This document shows, piece by piece, positions 49,101 to 57,600 of a stretch of DNA of 64,000 nt. A program made the translations under genes and the position numbers. The notes under the pieces are model-generated. The model saw only the letters and a list, made by a program, of their open reading frames with translations. It made no database searches and was not told the DNA's origin. The stretch comes from Steromphala cineraria. Lineage: Eukaryota > Mollusca > Gastropoda > Trochida > Trochidae. The first letter of the stretch is position 1. Each line of letters starts with the position of its first letter. Where the stretch lies: positions 31,317,950 to 31,381,949 of the forward strand of contig OU744728.1 of assembly GCA_916613615.1 (NCBI GenBank), written 5' to 3'.

Positions 49101-50163
49101 AAGTTAAAAATATAGGTTTTAAGGGTGTGGCCCCTAAGGCCCTTATTTTGGGACACAGGGCCACCAAAGCTAAAAATTATAATCCTCACTAGTCAAGGAG
49201 TATGTACACAAAGTGTCAGCTTTCTAGGCCTTATGATTCTGGAGAAGAAGTCGAAAATGCACCAAGTTTACGGACGAACGGACCATGCCGTGCCATAAGC
49301 CCATCGGGTCTTTCAGGCCAGATGAGCTAAAAATTTAGTCTTCAATGATGCTTTTAAAGAGACAAGAAAATCATTCATTTCATTATAAATAGAGCTTTGT
49401 AGCTCATCAGGCTTCATATTTAATTTGCTTTCGGGTGTGACCTCTACTTTGGGGCCACAGAGTCACCAAATGTACCCTTTCTGCTTCTGGAGAAGTTGAA
49501 CAAAGGTTATAGTAGGGGTCACTGGGTTTCCAAGGTCACCAAAGCTGTCTTAGCCTTTTGGTTCTTAAAAAGAAGACGAAAATAGGTTTTTAGGGCACGG
49601 CCCCAGTAGCTCTTTTAAGGGGCCACAGGGCCACCAAAGCTACAGATTAAAATCCTCACTAGTGAAGCAGTCTGTACACACTATTTCAACATTTTACACC
49701 ATTTGCTTCTGGAGAAGAAGATGAAAATACATTTTTAGGATGTGGTCTCTGTGGCCCTTATTAGGGGCAAGAGGACCACCAAAGCTACATTTTTTAATCC
49801 TCACTAGTCAAGAAGTATGTACACAAAGTTTCAGTTTCTTAGGCCTTATGCTTCTGGAGAAGAAGTCCCATATGCAAAAAGGTTTACGAACGGATGGATG
49901 GACGGACGCTGGATAACATGCCATGTCATAAGCCCATGTGGCCTTACAGTCCTGTAGAGCTAAAATATAAATACAACGTTTAGAGCAAGGTAGCTGTAAT
50001 TTTGGAAGAATTTACTGAATACTGAAATAACTATGGGTGTATTTCAAGCACTCACCAAACACTGCCAGCAAGGTCTGCAGGGCGAACTGGAGGTGTCTGC
50101 GAACAGCCTGCTTGCTAAGGCGCAGGGTAACATCAGCTTGGCCAACATCCACTAGGTCGAGGC
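34198..50163 (-). CDS. Ser-rich, probably disordered protein (three exons seen, 5' end not found)
   Basis: Three - strand exons fit by splice sites and phase: 50163-50056 (DLVDVGQADVTLRLSKQAVR then RHLQFALQTLLAVF, likely helical), 37913-37711 (Ser/Pro-rich; RSTPPLSPRSTPSRSLFNPA and EMERMRSTK) and 35841-34198 (547 residues to the stop). Junction codons are G|AC and a phase-0 CAG|GGT. The long last exon has Ser, Asn and Gln runs, PPLTYLRQLQKRQ, SGYHSE and SGYCSS repeats, KKKVSFSDSEAESP (acidic, resembling phospho- or PP1-type sites) and a Cys terminus. No enzyme domain is visible and I do not recognise the family. The start and earlier exons lie above 50163, probably outside the window. The 12-kb intron holds a DIRS-like element, and the 1.9-kb intron holds a minisatellite made of the splice-donor region. 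Confidence 0.75.
35842..36139. other. Intron sequence
   Basis: About 300 bases of ordinary AT-rich intron between the last exon's acceptor and the minisatellite. Nothing else seen. Confidence 0.5.
36140..37716. repeat. 36-bp minisatellite made from an exon/intron junction
   Basis: The unit on + is GAGATGTAGTGAGGTGCAGT followed by GGATTACCTGGCTGAA, about 40 copies. They are diverged toward the low-coordinate end (36140-36420) and regular above 36420. On the - strand, the sense of the host gene, each unit contains CTTCAGCCAG|GTAATC, the same sequence as the functional donor of the exon ending at 37711. Variant units keep the GT (CCAAGTAATC, CCAGGTATTC) or lose it (CCAAGAAATC). The array therefore arose by tandem copying of the exon end and intron start. 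The 294-codon + strand ORF here is an artefact. Confidence 0.9.
37914..38344. other. Intron sequence
   Basis: AT-rich intron upstream of the middle exon; no repeat or coding signal recognised. Confidence 0.4.
38345..38645. repeat. TGACCTTG repeat fragment and 23-bp palindrome
   Basis: A short fragment of the TGACCTTGCTGTGA family (38345-38510) is followed by a GTGTTCAT/ATGAACAC-rich block. CGGGTGTTCAT and its exact inverse meet around one G at 38599-38621, and GGTGTTCATC/GAACACCTGA symmetry extends outward, as in a foldback MITE. Confidence 0.5.
38758..38830 (-). mobile_element. tRNA-derived SINE head (RNA polymerase III promoter)
   Basis: The - strand carries an A-box-like TGGTCTAATGG and a B-box-like CGTTCGAACCC at tRNA spacing, with GGCCTCCGTGG at the start. 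The acceptor ends do not pair, so it is unlikely to be a working tRNA and is better read as the tRNA-like head of a SINE. The presumed SINE body continues toward lower coordinates. Confidence 0.5.
39220..39360. mobile_element. Foldback MITE with about 50-bp imperfect inverted arms
   Basis: The left arm TAGTTACCGACCTCG...GTTCATCTAA-type sequence and its inverse, ending CAGTCGGTAACTA, face each other across a centre with two CACGTG-containing motifs (CGCACGTG, CACGTGCG). The whole 141 bp can fold on itself. No ORF. Confidence 0.65.
39361..41250 (+). repeat. TGACCTTGACC dispersed repeat, two or more copies
   Basis: It is homologous to the interior of the element at 18847-21563. A copy starting ACTAGATTAGCATTTGCGGG (about 39927) runs to GGAGGAAACTTCACG and AACTGATAGCAGCC (about 40878). 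A further partial copy ends at about 41236 with GGTGGAAACTACACAAAAAC. The 420-bp internal units carry CTTGACCTTTGACCTTGAA and TCAAGGTCACACAATC. No coding content. Confidence 0.7.
41251..42689. other. Intron sequence without recognised feature
   Basis: AT-rich DNA. The 103-codon ORF at 41683-41994 (+) has no recognisable domain and its composition matches the surroundings; I do not call it a gene. Confidence 0.35.
42690..43048 (-). repeat. Dispersed repeat, left part interrupted by the DIRS-like element
   Basis: An inverted copy of the family at 16975-17385 and 21564-21965: TAGCTCATCAGG..., CCACCAAAGCTATAAATTAT, CTTTCTAGGCCTTATGCTTC. It stops at AGAAGATGAAATTATT and resumes at 49112 with AGGTTTTAAGGGTGTGG, so the 6-kb element was inserted into it. 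Confidence 0.65.
43087..43242. repeat. DIRS-like left inverted terminal repeat
   Basis: It starts ACTTACCTCAACTTAAAAAG and runs to CTTCAATTCTTG. It is inverted at 48949-49104 with a few mismatches and small gaps (for example AAGAGACGTTG against CAACGTCTGTT). It contains CGCTCACGCGTAGTGAGC-like symmetry. Confidence 0.85.
43294..43381. repeat. DIRS-like internal complementary region
   Basis: The first half (43294-43345) is the inverse of 43053-43101 at the left tip. The second half (about 43349-43381) is the inverse of the right tip around 49080-49111. This juxtaposition templates circular-junction repair in DIRS replication models. Confidence 0.75.
43569..44530 (-). pseudogene. Tyrosine recombinase of the DIRS-like element
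   Basis: Read on -, with at least two in-frame stops or frame changes, it shows FVANFLLHLRQKRHLEGG and SISAYLSALNSVL (N-terminal core-binding part), then LSRQTAFLLFFATAAWISEL and HALDVTRI, and at the C-terminus NPHEIRAPAS, FWRSTTVFASHYLRDL and a stop at 43569. HxxR and the catalytic Tyr of SHYLRDL are present. The first catalytic Arg, expected in the R-R/S-E-L motif, is replaced by Trp-Ile. The coding region is dead. Confidence 0.7.
44847..45483 (-). pseudogene. Reverse transcriptase end and RNase H remnants
   Basis: Three overlapping - frames each hold part of one domain. Pieces: HLCPGPHARDRLMIRPLQ, LRWWTR and ELFVDASLQGW (frame ending 45097); SGIWTLSQTTWHSNSLVIQA and LLASDYSTVVWTIRNQG (frame 44960-45259); then LDVYQVLVRVRHFPGCRTVL and ADALSRPD (to 44847). 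These match the RNase H of DIRS-like elements (DASLxGW, SDNSTVV, HxPGxxNVLADALSR). At least two frameshifts separate the pieces. Confidence 0.7.
45484..46530. repeat. GC-rich GGCGCTGGTCC array
   Basis: About 850 bases of GGCGCTGGTCCTGGCG variants, organised in longer blocks that end CAGAGTACAGAGTACTCAGAG-like (near 46040, 46187, 46317; a shorter one at 45458). Both strands stay open and give Ala/Gly/Pro-rich artefact ORFs. The array sits where the reverse transcriptase should be. From 46330 to 46530 the sequence is GC-rich but non-repetitive. Confidence 0.75.
46531..47539. other. AT-rich interior of the DIRS-like element
   Basis: Very AT-rich DNA with (TTTTA)n-type runs and TATAAATATA. Two nearly identical blocks containing CCCCCGAAGGG occur at 46680 and 46806. 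No gene seen. Confidence 0.5.
47540..48394 (+). mobile_element. ACTGCCGCGGCAGT element, copy C, nested in the DIRS-like element
   Basis: Same start (ACTAGGACTGCCGCGGCAGT) and end (GTCTTGAAGACCTAA) as copies A and B, with one end block. Its insertion in the DIRS-like element dates it as younger than that element. Confidence 0.75.
48395..48948. other. Interior of the DIRS-like element, no gene seen
   Basis: Between copy C and the right inverted repeat. Short ORFs of 93 and 65 codons overlap on opposite strands and show no domain. A gag-like ORF would be expected here in a full DIRS element, but I see no support for one. Confidence 0.4.
48949..49104. repeat. DIRS-like right inverted terminal repeat
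   Basis: Inverse of 43087-43242, ending AAGTTGAGGTAAGT. The right tip extends to about 49111 (TTAAAAAT), which is copied in the internal complementary region. Confidence 0.85.
49112..49965 (-). repeat. Dispersed repeat, right part, several internal units
   Basis: Continuation of the repeat broken at 43048. CCACCAAAGCTA, AATCCTCACTAGTCAAG and GCTTCTGGAGAAGAAG recur three to four times at roughly 190-bp spacing, ending with ACGGATGGATGGACGGACGC and AGCCCATGTGG. It is intronic in the Ser-rich gene. Confidence 0.65.
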
Positions 50164-51184
50164 CTTCAGAAAACAGATGCATCAGTCAATCACTTAGTAC
50201 CACTCATAGTTCATCAAGAATATAATCAAGTTTTGAATGATTTATCATCTAAAGCAATGGTACAAAGTACAATCAACATAATCTAAAGTTTAGAGATGTG
50301 TGATCCCTTTTATTAGATAATACAATCACAATAAGGGTTGAAATTGTTAATAGCTTAGGCAAATAATCTTTTAGTAAAACCATGCTTAAAGAAATTATGT
50401 AATGCATATCTTTATAGAATAACATATGATTATCTCGATTTACATTGTCTATTGGAATGCAATAAGCGTATAATGGAGACAATATGCATTTTGATTAATT
50501 AATTAAAAATACACGTCTAGCCATAAATGGCATTTTATTCCCCATTTTTAGAGTTCCGCCGAATCTCACAAGAGTTTGCTTTGAAAAACTCACAGGAGCA
50601 TAACTGGCTCCGCCAATGCAGCTAGAGCGTATCGGCCCAGAGCAAGCTCTTCTGTCTATCTGCTTGTCTTCCAAAAATTTTGCTTTGCGGGGGACATAAT
50701 AACCATGGACTTGACGTAACCGGTATTAACAAGTTAAATATCTAAGCCATCGGATCATCGAAATTTTGAGTTTTTGTTGTGAAGTTTTGTATGTTAAATC
50801 AGCAGTTAAAAATGTGCTAGGACACGTTGAAAAATGATGATAAGGTAAAACCTCTGGACTTCTGTCGTTTCATAGAAGTGTATTCAGGGCAGACACGCTC
50901 CAGTGACCACAGTTTCTCTTCACCGGGGCTAATTAGGCAGTGTATCTTAAAAGTCGTTTTTAGGCAGGTTATGGTCCGATTTAAGAATCACAAAGAGTCT
51001 ATGTCTAATTGCAATCCCTTCTTTATGAATCCGGAATCATGACTTTGACAGTAAACATGCATGTAACCCATGGGTATGAGTAACGGTAAAAGTTCTATAA
51101 AACCATAGTTGGAAAGAGTGAAACTCAAACAAAGCATGCAGCGACAAACACTATGGTGGAAACTGCACAAAAACTGATCACAGC
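50164..51184. other. Upstream of the 50056-50163 exon, no further exon found
   Basis: AT-rich, with no exon continuing the Ser-rich gene that I could support. Around 51050-51180 there is a diverged end of the TGACCTTGACC repeat (GTGGAAACTGCACAAAAACT). Confidence 0.35.
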
Positions 51185-53142
51185 CTGGACTGGGCTGCTA
51201 TTAAAAATCATATAACAAGCCCATAATGATTCCACCAATCCAAACAGAACCTCAGAGTTTCGTGAGAGACGTGCATGCGTAGAAAGTCAGTTTGTTAAGG
51301 TCAAGGTCACCCAAAGTGACTGGTGTCTACACAATCCCTCAATGTAGGCTGTGACCAAATTTGAGGACATTTCATGATTCGGTTCATAAGAAATAAGATG
51401 TTTCAAAAGTTTTCAAGGAACTGTGGTGACCTTGAAAATTAAGGTCAAGGTCATCCAAAGTATTTGGTATCTGCGTAGTCTCATAGGCTGTGACTAAATT
51501 TAAAACATTTTGTAAAACGGTTCAGGAGATATTGTGTTAACAAGAGTTTCAAAAGTGGCCAAAGTGCTGTAGTGACCTTGAAAATGATGTCAAGGTCACT
51601 TGAAGTAACTGGTGCCTTCATAATCCTCCAATGTAGGCTGTGATGAAATTTGAAGACATTAGGTGCAGCAGTTCATAAGATAACGCGTTAACAAGATTAA
51701 CAACAGTGGCCAAAGTGCCGTAGTGACCTTGAAAACTAGATTAGCGTTTGCGGGACACCGCAAAAGCAGAGCAGCCCCGAAACTTGGGGTTTTGCCTTAC
51801 CCTGTTCCGCCTTTTACAGGCCCCACCAAATTGGGCATTTTCTCGTGACCTTGACCGTTGACACTCAAGGTCACACAATCATTGAACACATTTCATTGAG
51901 TAGAACATTAATGTAATAAAATTAAGTTTTCTCCATATATGTTGACCTTGCTGTCACCTTGACCTTCGACAGTTAACTCATATCTCACGACCTTGACCTT
52001 TGACCTTCAAGGTCACACAATAATTGAACACTTATTGTTGAGTATAACAATCATGTATTGATTAAAAGTGATCATAGTTAAAATTAAGCATTTTCGCTAA
52101 ACCATACTTAAGTCGTGACCTTGCTGTGACCTTGACCTTTGACGGATTGTAGCGAAAATCTTTTCAAATTTTTGTACTTTTCCAAGGATGATATACCAAG
52201 TTAGAGCTTCATAGCTCAAAAACTATTCAAGTTACCATGTTTACAAGGTATTTTGTAAGGACTTTATAACCCGTGACCTTGACCTATGAACTTGAAAGTG
52301 AACATGTCATAATGATTCACTGGAAGTGTTCACATTTAGACATGTTCATGAGTTCTGAAAAGCTAAATGGGATAAGGTTATAGCCAAATTTAGTGCATAT
52401 TGCAATAACTCATATCTTATGACCTTGACCTTTGACCTTCAAGGTCACACAATCATTGAACACTTTTTATTGAGTATAACAATCATGTATTGATTAATAG
52501 TGTTCATAGTTTAAAAAAAGCATTTTCTCAAAAACATGCTAAAGTTATGACCTTGCTGTGACCTTGACCTTTGACGGATTGTAGCCAAAACCTTTTGAAA
52601 TTTTTTTACTTTTCCAAGGAAGATATATACCAAGTTAGAGCTTCATAGCACAAAAACTTTTCAAGTTATCGCGTTTACAAGGAATTCTTAGTGATTACAT
52701 AGCTCGTGACCTTGACCTTTGACCTTGAAAGTGAATGTGTCAAAATCGTTCCCCCGAGGTATGAGTAGTAAGTTATGAATAAGAGTTCTGGAAAGCTTAG
52801 TGGAAAAAAGCTTGTAATACGAGTGCGGCGGAGGCGGTGGAAACTTCACAAAAACTGATAGCAGCTAATAATGTCAAGGTCACCCGAAGTGACTGGTGTC
52901 TGCGTAATCCCCCAAGTGAAGCTGTGACCAAATTTGAAGACTTTGGGTGCAAAGGTTCTTGAGATATCGCGTTAACAAGAGTTTCATTAGTGGTCAAAGT
53001 GCCGTTCTGACCTTGAAAATAAGGTCAAGGTCACCAAAAGTGACTGGTGTCTGCGTAATCCCTCAAGTGAGGCTGTGACCAAATTTGAAGACTTTGGGAG
53101 AAAATGGCTCTTGAGATATCGCGTTAAGAAGGATCCGGACGT

Positions 53143-53189
<47 letters not shown>

Positions 53190-53220
53190 CCGCTGATTAC
53201 AATGTCCCCCGTTCCGCGTT
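51185..53220 (+). repeat. TGACCTTGACC and AAGGTCAAGGTCACC dispersed repeats
   Basis: Two families are interleaved. One has roughly 150-bp units with AAGGTCAAGGTCACCC and AGTGACTGGTGTCTGCG (51295-51730 and 52860-53130), ending in ACAGACAGACAGACAGAC and GGACGGACGG (53145-53185). The other is a full copy of the ACTAGATTAGCGTTTGCGGG ... AACTGATAGCAGC repeat (51733-52866), inserted into the first. The small CGTCCGT-encoded ORFs are artefacts. Confidence 0.7.
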
Positions 53221-53239
53221 GCGGCGGGGGACAATACAC

Positions 53240-53425
53240 GTGAAGAAAAATGCTGGTATACTGGACCAGTATACGTCATTAAACCACCCTAATATACTGA
53301 GGTATACTAATTAGGAAACCACCCTAATTTACTGACGTATACTGGTCAGTATACTCTGAATTTCCATAGCTCAGTATATCTCAGTATATCTCAGTATATC
53401 TCAGTATATCTCAGTATATCTCAGT
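53240..53425. repeat. AGTATAC satellite-like block
   Basis: Palindromic GTATACTGGACCAGTATAC (53248-53266) is followed by CCACCCTAATATACTGAGG units and five tandem TATCTCAGTA copies. A similar block lies at 62940-63125. Confidence 0.65.
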
Positions 53426-53935
53426 TTACGTCAGGAAGTGCTCATTTAAACAAATTCAAGATACATTTGATTTTTGTGTTATTTATAATGTAGTATTTAT
53501 ATTTTGTTTGGTTTATTCCAGCTGCAATTCTTCTAATCGAACTTTTAGTTAGATAAATAGATAAAACTGATAGATAACGTACGACACCATAAACCCAAAT
53601 GACCTACTCGTTTTTAAATGAGTTGTGTAGTACTGTTTACACAATTGAATTTATCGGCGGGTCAAAGTGAGTAATAACATTGATAGGATAGAGTAAAAAC
53701 CATTAACAGCGAATTAGATTTGAAGGTCATAAACTAAATGATTTTGTAACAATGTTTCAGATTCTGTAATATCGTATGGAAACAGGTCTGAAGTATCGCT
53801 AGGGGAGAACAGTTATGAAATAACACTTTTACTGATTTATTCATGACTTAAATTAGCCTTACATAGATATCATCATAATAGAAATTTAAATACCGATGGA
53901 TATCTATATCAATGCGGCTTATTAAACGTTGTTCT
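53426..53935. other. Unannotated spacer
   Basis: AT-rich; no gene or shared repeat seen. Confidence 0.4.
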
Positions 53936-54292
53936 TTAAAGGGGCAGTAGCACGTTTCTTGATAATTTTATATTTAAAATTTTCACTGATAATTGTATGT
54001 TAACGCTAAATGTATTACTTTGATAGTGTCAAAAATCTCAAAATCCAATCATTCATAGTCAGAGAACAAAGTATGAAGATTTACCTAAAATCCATTGGCG
54101 GCCATTTTTTTGTGAACACCTTTAATTCATTTGTGTAAGAAAAAGAATCACATGGCTAAACTTTACATTATATATTTGAATTATTACTGCTCCATTTGGT
54201 TTGAATACATTGCCTTTCAATTGGAACCATTTATTTTCATTTTCCTGACATCACCTTATATTCCCTCTAAAAACGTGCTACTGCCCCTTTAA
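53936..54292. mobile_element. GGGGCAGTAGCACGTTT MITE, intact copy with TTAA duplication
   Basis: TTAA at 53936-53939 and 54289-54292 flanks 349 bp. The ends are AGGGGCAGTAGCACGTTT and its exact inverse. It is homologous, in opposite orientation, to the copy at 22459-22810. Non-coding; it must be mobilised by a TTAA-specific transposase from elsewhere. Confidence 0.9.
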
Positions 54293-54559
54293 GCGTAATA
54301 TTGTGGACTATTCAATATAAAGTGAAATTCATCTTCAACATCGTCTTGGCAATAAACGTGTTGATCTGGATAACTGGCTAAAATCAAGAATCCTTTTTTT
54401 CAAATAACTCCCAATAAAAAGTCTCTAATAATCTAAACATTGCAGGATATTGTGAAATATTAATATCAATGGTTGGTGGAATGCTTTTTCATATCATTTT
54501 AATAGGTATCCATTGGTTAGAAATCCATTTCCTCTTATGAGGGATTGAAATGTAGAACT

Positions 54560-54625
54560 ATATAACTATGCAATGTATAATGGGCCGGTGGCCTAGTTAC
54601 TGAATAAACTCTCTCTCTCTATGAG
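54560..54625 (+). repeat. Retroposon-like tail with (CT)n run
   Basis: GGGCCGGTGGCCTAGTTACT, then GAATAAA and CTCTCTCTCTCT. The arrangement (short conserved end, polyadenylation-like signal, simple repeat) is that of a LINE or SINE 3' end. No coding part is left. Confidence 0.35.
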
Positions 54626-57600
54626 GGATTAAGAATCAGAATGAATTAGTTTACAATCTTAAAAATTTAGTTTTTGAAATACATGGCAACCATATATCAT
54701 TTATACATATTATGTGACATCGGCATTACAATGTATGCCAAAAGATCGGCTGCATAAACAACATGTGAAACTAACCTTATCGAAAATGAAATCCTCTATA
54801 TTAAAGCACATAAATCCATCAATGAATAGTGATAACACTATGTTGCAGCACATTGCAGTCTCTGCCTTACTTCAACAAAAGTTAGGTACAAATGAATATG
54901 CAGAAATATAGGGAAAGAAACTTTGCATTGGGTCTTGGTTAACCTCTAACATCTGATTGGATAACTAGATAAGAGAGACCAGTGACAAACAATGCCTCGA
55001 GTATTACTCACCTGTCAGCGTGGATTGTCAATACACGTGTCAATCTGTCTAATTGACGCCATAAGCTAATGAGGAAATGGTATCGTCTAATTGACACCAA
55101 TAGTTAATGAGGGCTGAATGCTACAAAAACAGATTCCAATATACGGCTTACATTGATGAGCTTGTCTTTGAAAAGAGAAATACATTACTGAATATATAGA
55201 TACAGATATACAGCAACAGATATATAAGTGAAACATATTTCATTACACCAAAAGTGCCAAAACCTGCTATCATTGTGTTCATATTCAGTTAAAATTTTGT
55301 TTGCGGTTTTAAAGAAAGAACACATAAAAATAACCTCAAATATAATTAATATTTCCCTTTTGTTGCATATATCTTTAGCCCAGGTTTTGTTTATAGTTTT
55401 GTACAAAAAGACATGACAACCTCAAATGAGTTAAAGATAATGCTCTATTTTGATGCCTGTATGCATCCTTGAAATAATTATTTCCACTAGATTATTATCA
55501 AACAAGTTTTAGTTAAAAAAGTTAAATGTATTATTTCGAATTAACTGATTTAAAAATTAAAAAGGCAGAATGCATGTCAGTGCTAAGGGATGTATTGTTT
55601 GTCTCTTGTGCCAATTTTGTTGAAGATGAAACATAAAGAAACAAATTCCCTCTCTCTGTTTGATTTTTAGAGGAATTATAGGAAAAGTTTAATGAAATTT
55701 AAGACAAAATTACGTTTGTGACTTTGATATTGTTGAAATTGATGAAATTTGGAATTTAATTTTTAACTTTGATGCCAATAATACTTTAAGGAAGAATTTT
55801 TTTTATAAAGATTAATGTAACACCGACAATTCTCAAAAGATGTATACTTTTATCATATTAAAAGAAATGAAATTGTTATCCCATTCATACATTTAAATTG
55901 ATTATGTCATACCCCTTAATGACCAGTTGTAATGCTCCTAATCAGTATTACTGCCCTCAACTAGAAGTGCTTAATCAATGAACTATAGCAAAGATTGACA
56001 AATATGCATGTGGTTTAACCAAAAAAGAAGGAACCGGATTGGTAAACAACCAAATGTTTATATTTATACCGCGCGGAAATATGCATGTTCTAGTTCGCCT
56101 CTATAATGTAATAAAAAACATGTTATTTTGTGTATCTATGAATAAAAAATTGAAACTTTATTACCAATGCCAGGGTCGAAAATGAAAGTTACAGGACGTC
56201 AGATTGCTCATGCTCAAAACATTGAGGTCTTGTCTTGGGTTATTTAGTGCTTTGAATGTGATATCCCCTGTAGTGAAATCCCCTGAAGAAATGTGATTGA
56301 AAATACAGAAATTCAAAAACTAATCAAATTTCCACAAATCCGTTTAAAAATCAGTAGCCCAACGTCAGGAATGCATGTGGGTATGAATTAACAGAGACTA
56401 TATTAAAATCTCGAGTGTTCCTTTGAGTAGTATATTACAATTGCATATCACACTTTAAGTTCTTAAGAAAATAGACTTGATTTACGTACTCTGATTATAG
56501 GGCAGTAAATTGTTTTATCTTTATTTTGTATCAAAATGTTGGAATGTGTTATTACAACACATTAACTGACATATCAGGTTATATGAATTTACAAATGTAT
56601 TAACTAAGACATTTCAATATTGACGAATTAAATATAATCCAACAATTACCAATACAAGTGCCTGTACCTGAAAACGAAGTACCTGTAGGCAATACACATT
56701 TAAAGGGCAGACCCGCGCGGGGACATATTTACTAACGAGACTTTTATTACAGGGCCATAAAAAGTTCAAAGATACAGAGATAATGACTTGTTGGGTTGAG
56801 GTGTTTTCTTTACATATGCTGGAATATTCCAGCATGGTTAAACATCTTTACATATCTATTATCGTAATGTGTCTTTATCCTTTCCTATTGCAATTTATAA
56901 ACATGAAATAATTGTGGTATTTTCTTTTTGTCAATTGTTCTTTTTGTCACTTGTAACTTGTTTGTGAAGAATGTTCACGTACCACAAAAAGGAATAAAAA
57001 AGAAAAAAAAAGAAATGTTCACGTTATATAATCTTAAACGGTTCAGACATAAAACTATATTTATAATTAGAATATGTGATAAAAGAGATGTAAATTCAGG
57101 AACAAATAACTGACATTCTCAGTAAAACGCATTAAAATGTAATAACTTTACAAGATAATAATTACAAATAAAGATTCATATATTTGTTGGTCTGTTTTTA
57201 ATCTTATAAATCACAGAAAATATACAATCATAGAAAAACAAAACATCAATCATATTCTATTTGTTTTAAAAAGGCATGATTCTGTCTTAGAGATATTTGA
57301 AATATTTTGAAAGATAGTTTAAATAAATATTTCTGGAGTCAGCGTTTGCCTTGATATGTAAATTCATGTGTTTACGTAAGTTAATCACAGGGAACCATAC
57401 CTATAACTATATATATAACTATTAAGACCGTTTATAAAAAACATTTTTAGCAACAAACCTTATAGATATAGAGATTACGATATGAGGAAGAAAAAATCAA
57501 TTTGTATTACATCAAAAGAAAAAAAATAAGGTTTTTTTCTGCCAAAATATATGTTAAAATACACACAAGTATACACTAGTGAAGAAAGTCTAGATAACAT

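Larger units (their letters stand above)
43049..49111 (-). mobile_element. DIRS-like tyrosine-recombinase retroelement, defective, about 6.06 kb
   Basis: Inverted ends of about 156 bp (43087-43242 and 48949-49104) and an internal complementary region (43294-43381) next to the left end bound it. The internal region joins the complement of the left tip (through TTTAGATTTTAATAA) to the complement of the right tip (ATTTTTAACTTACCTC), the arrangement known for DIRS elements. Interior genes run on -: RNase H remnants (44847-45483) and a tyrosine recombinase (43569-44530). Where a reverse transcriptase would be expected there is only a GC-rich repeat array. The surrounding repeat reads through without a target duplication, as expected for tyrosine-recombinase integration. 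A copy of another repeat is nested at 47540-48394. Confidence 0.8.
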
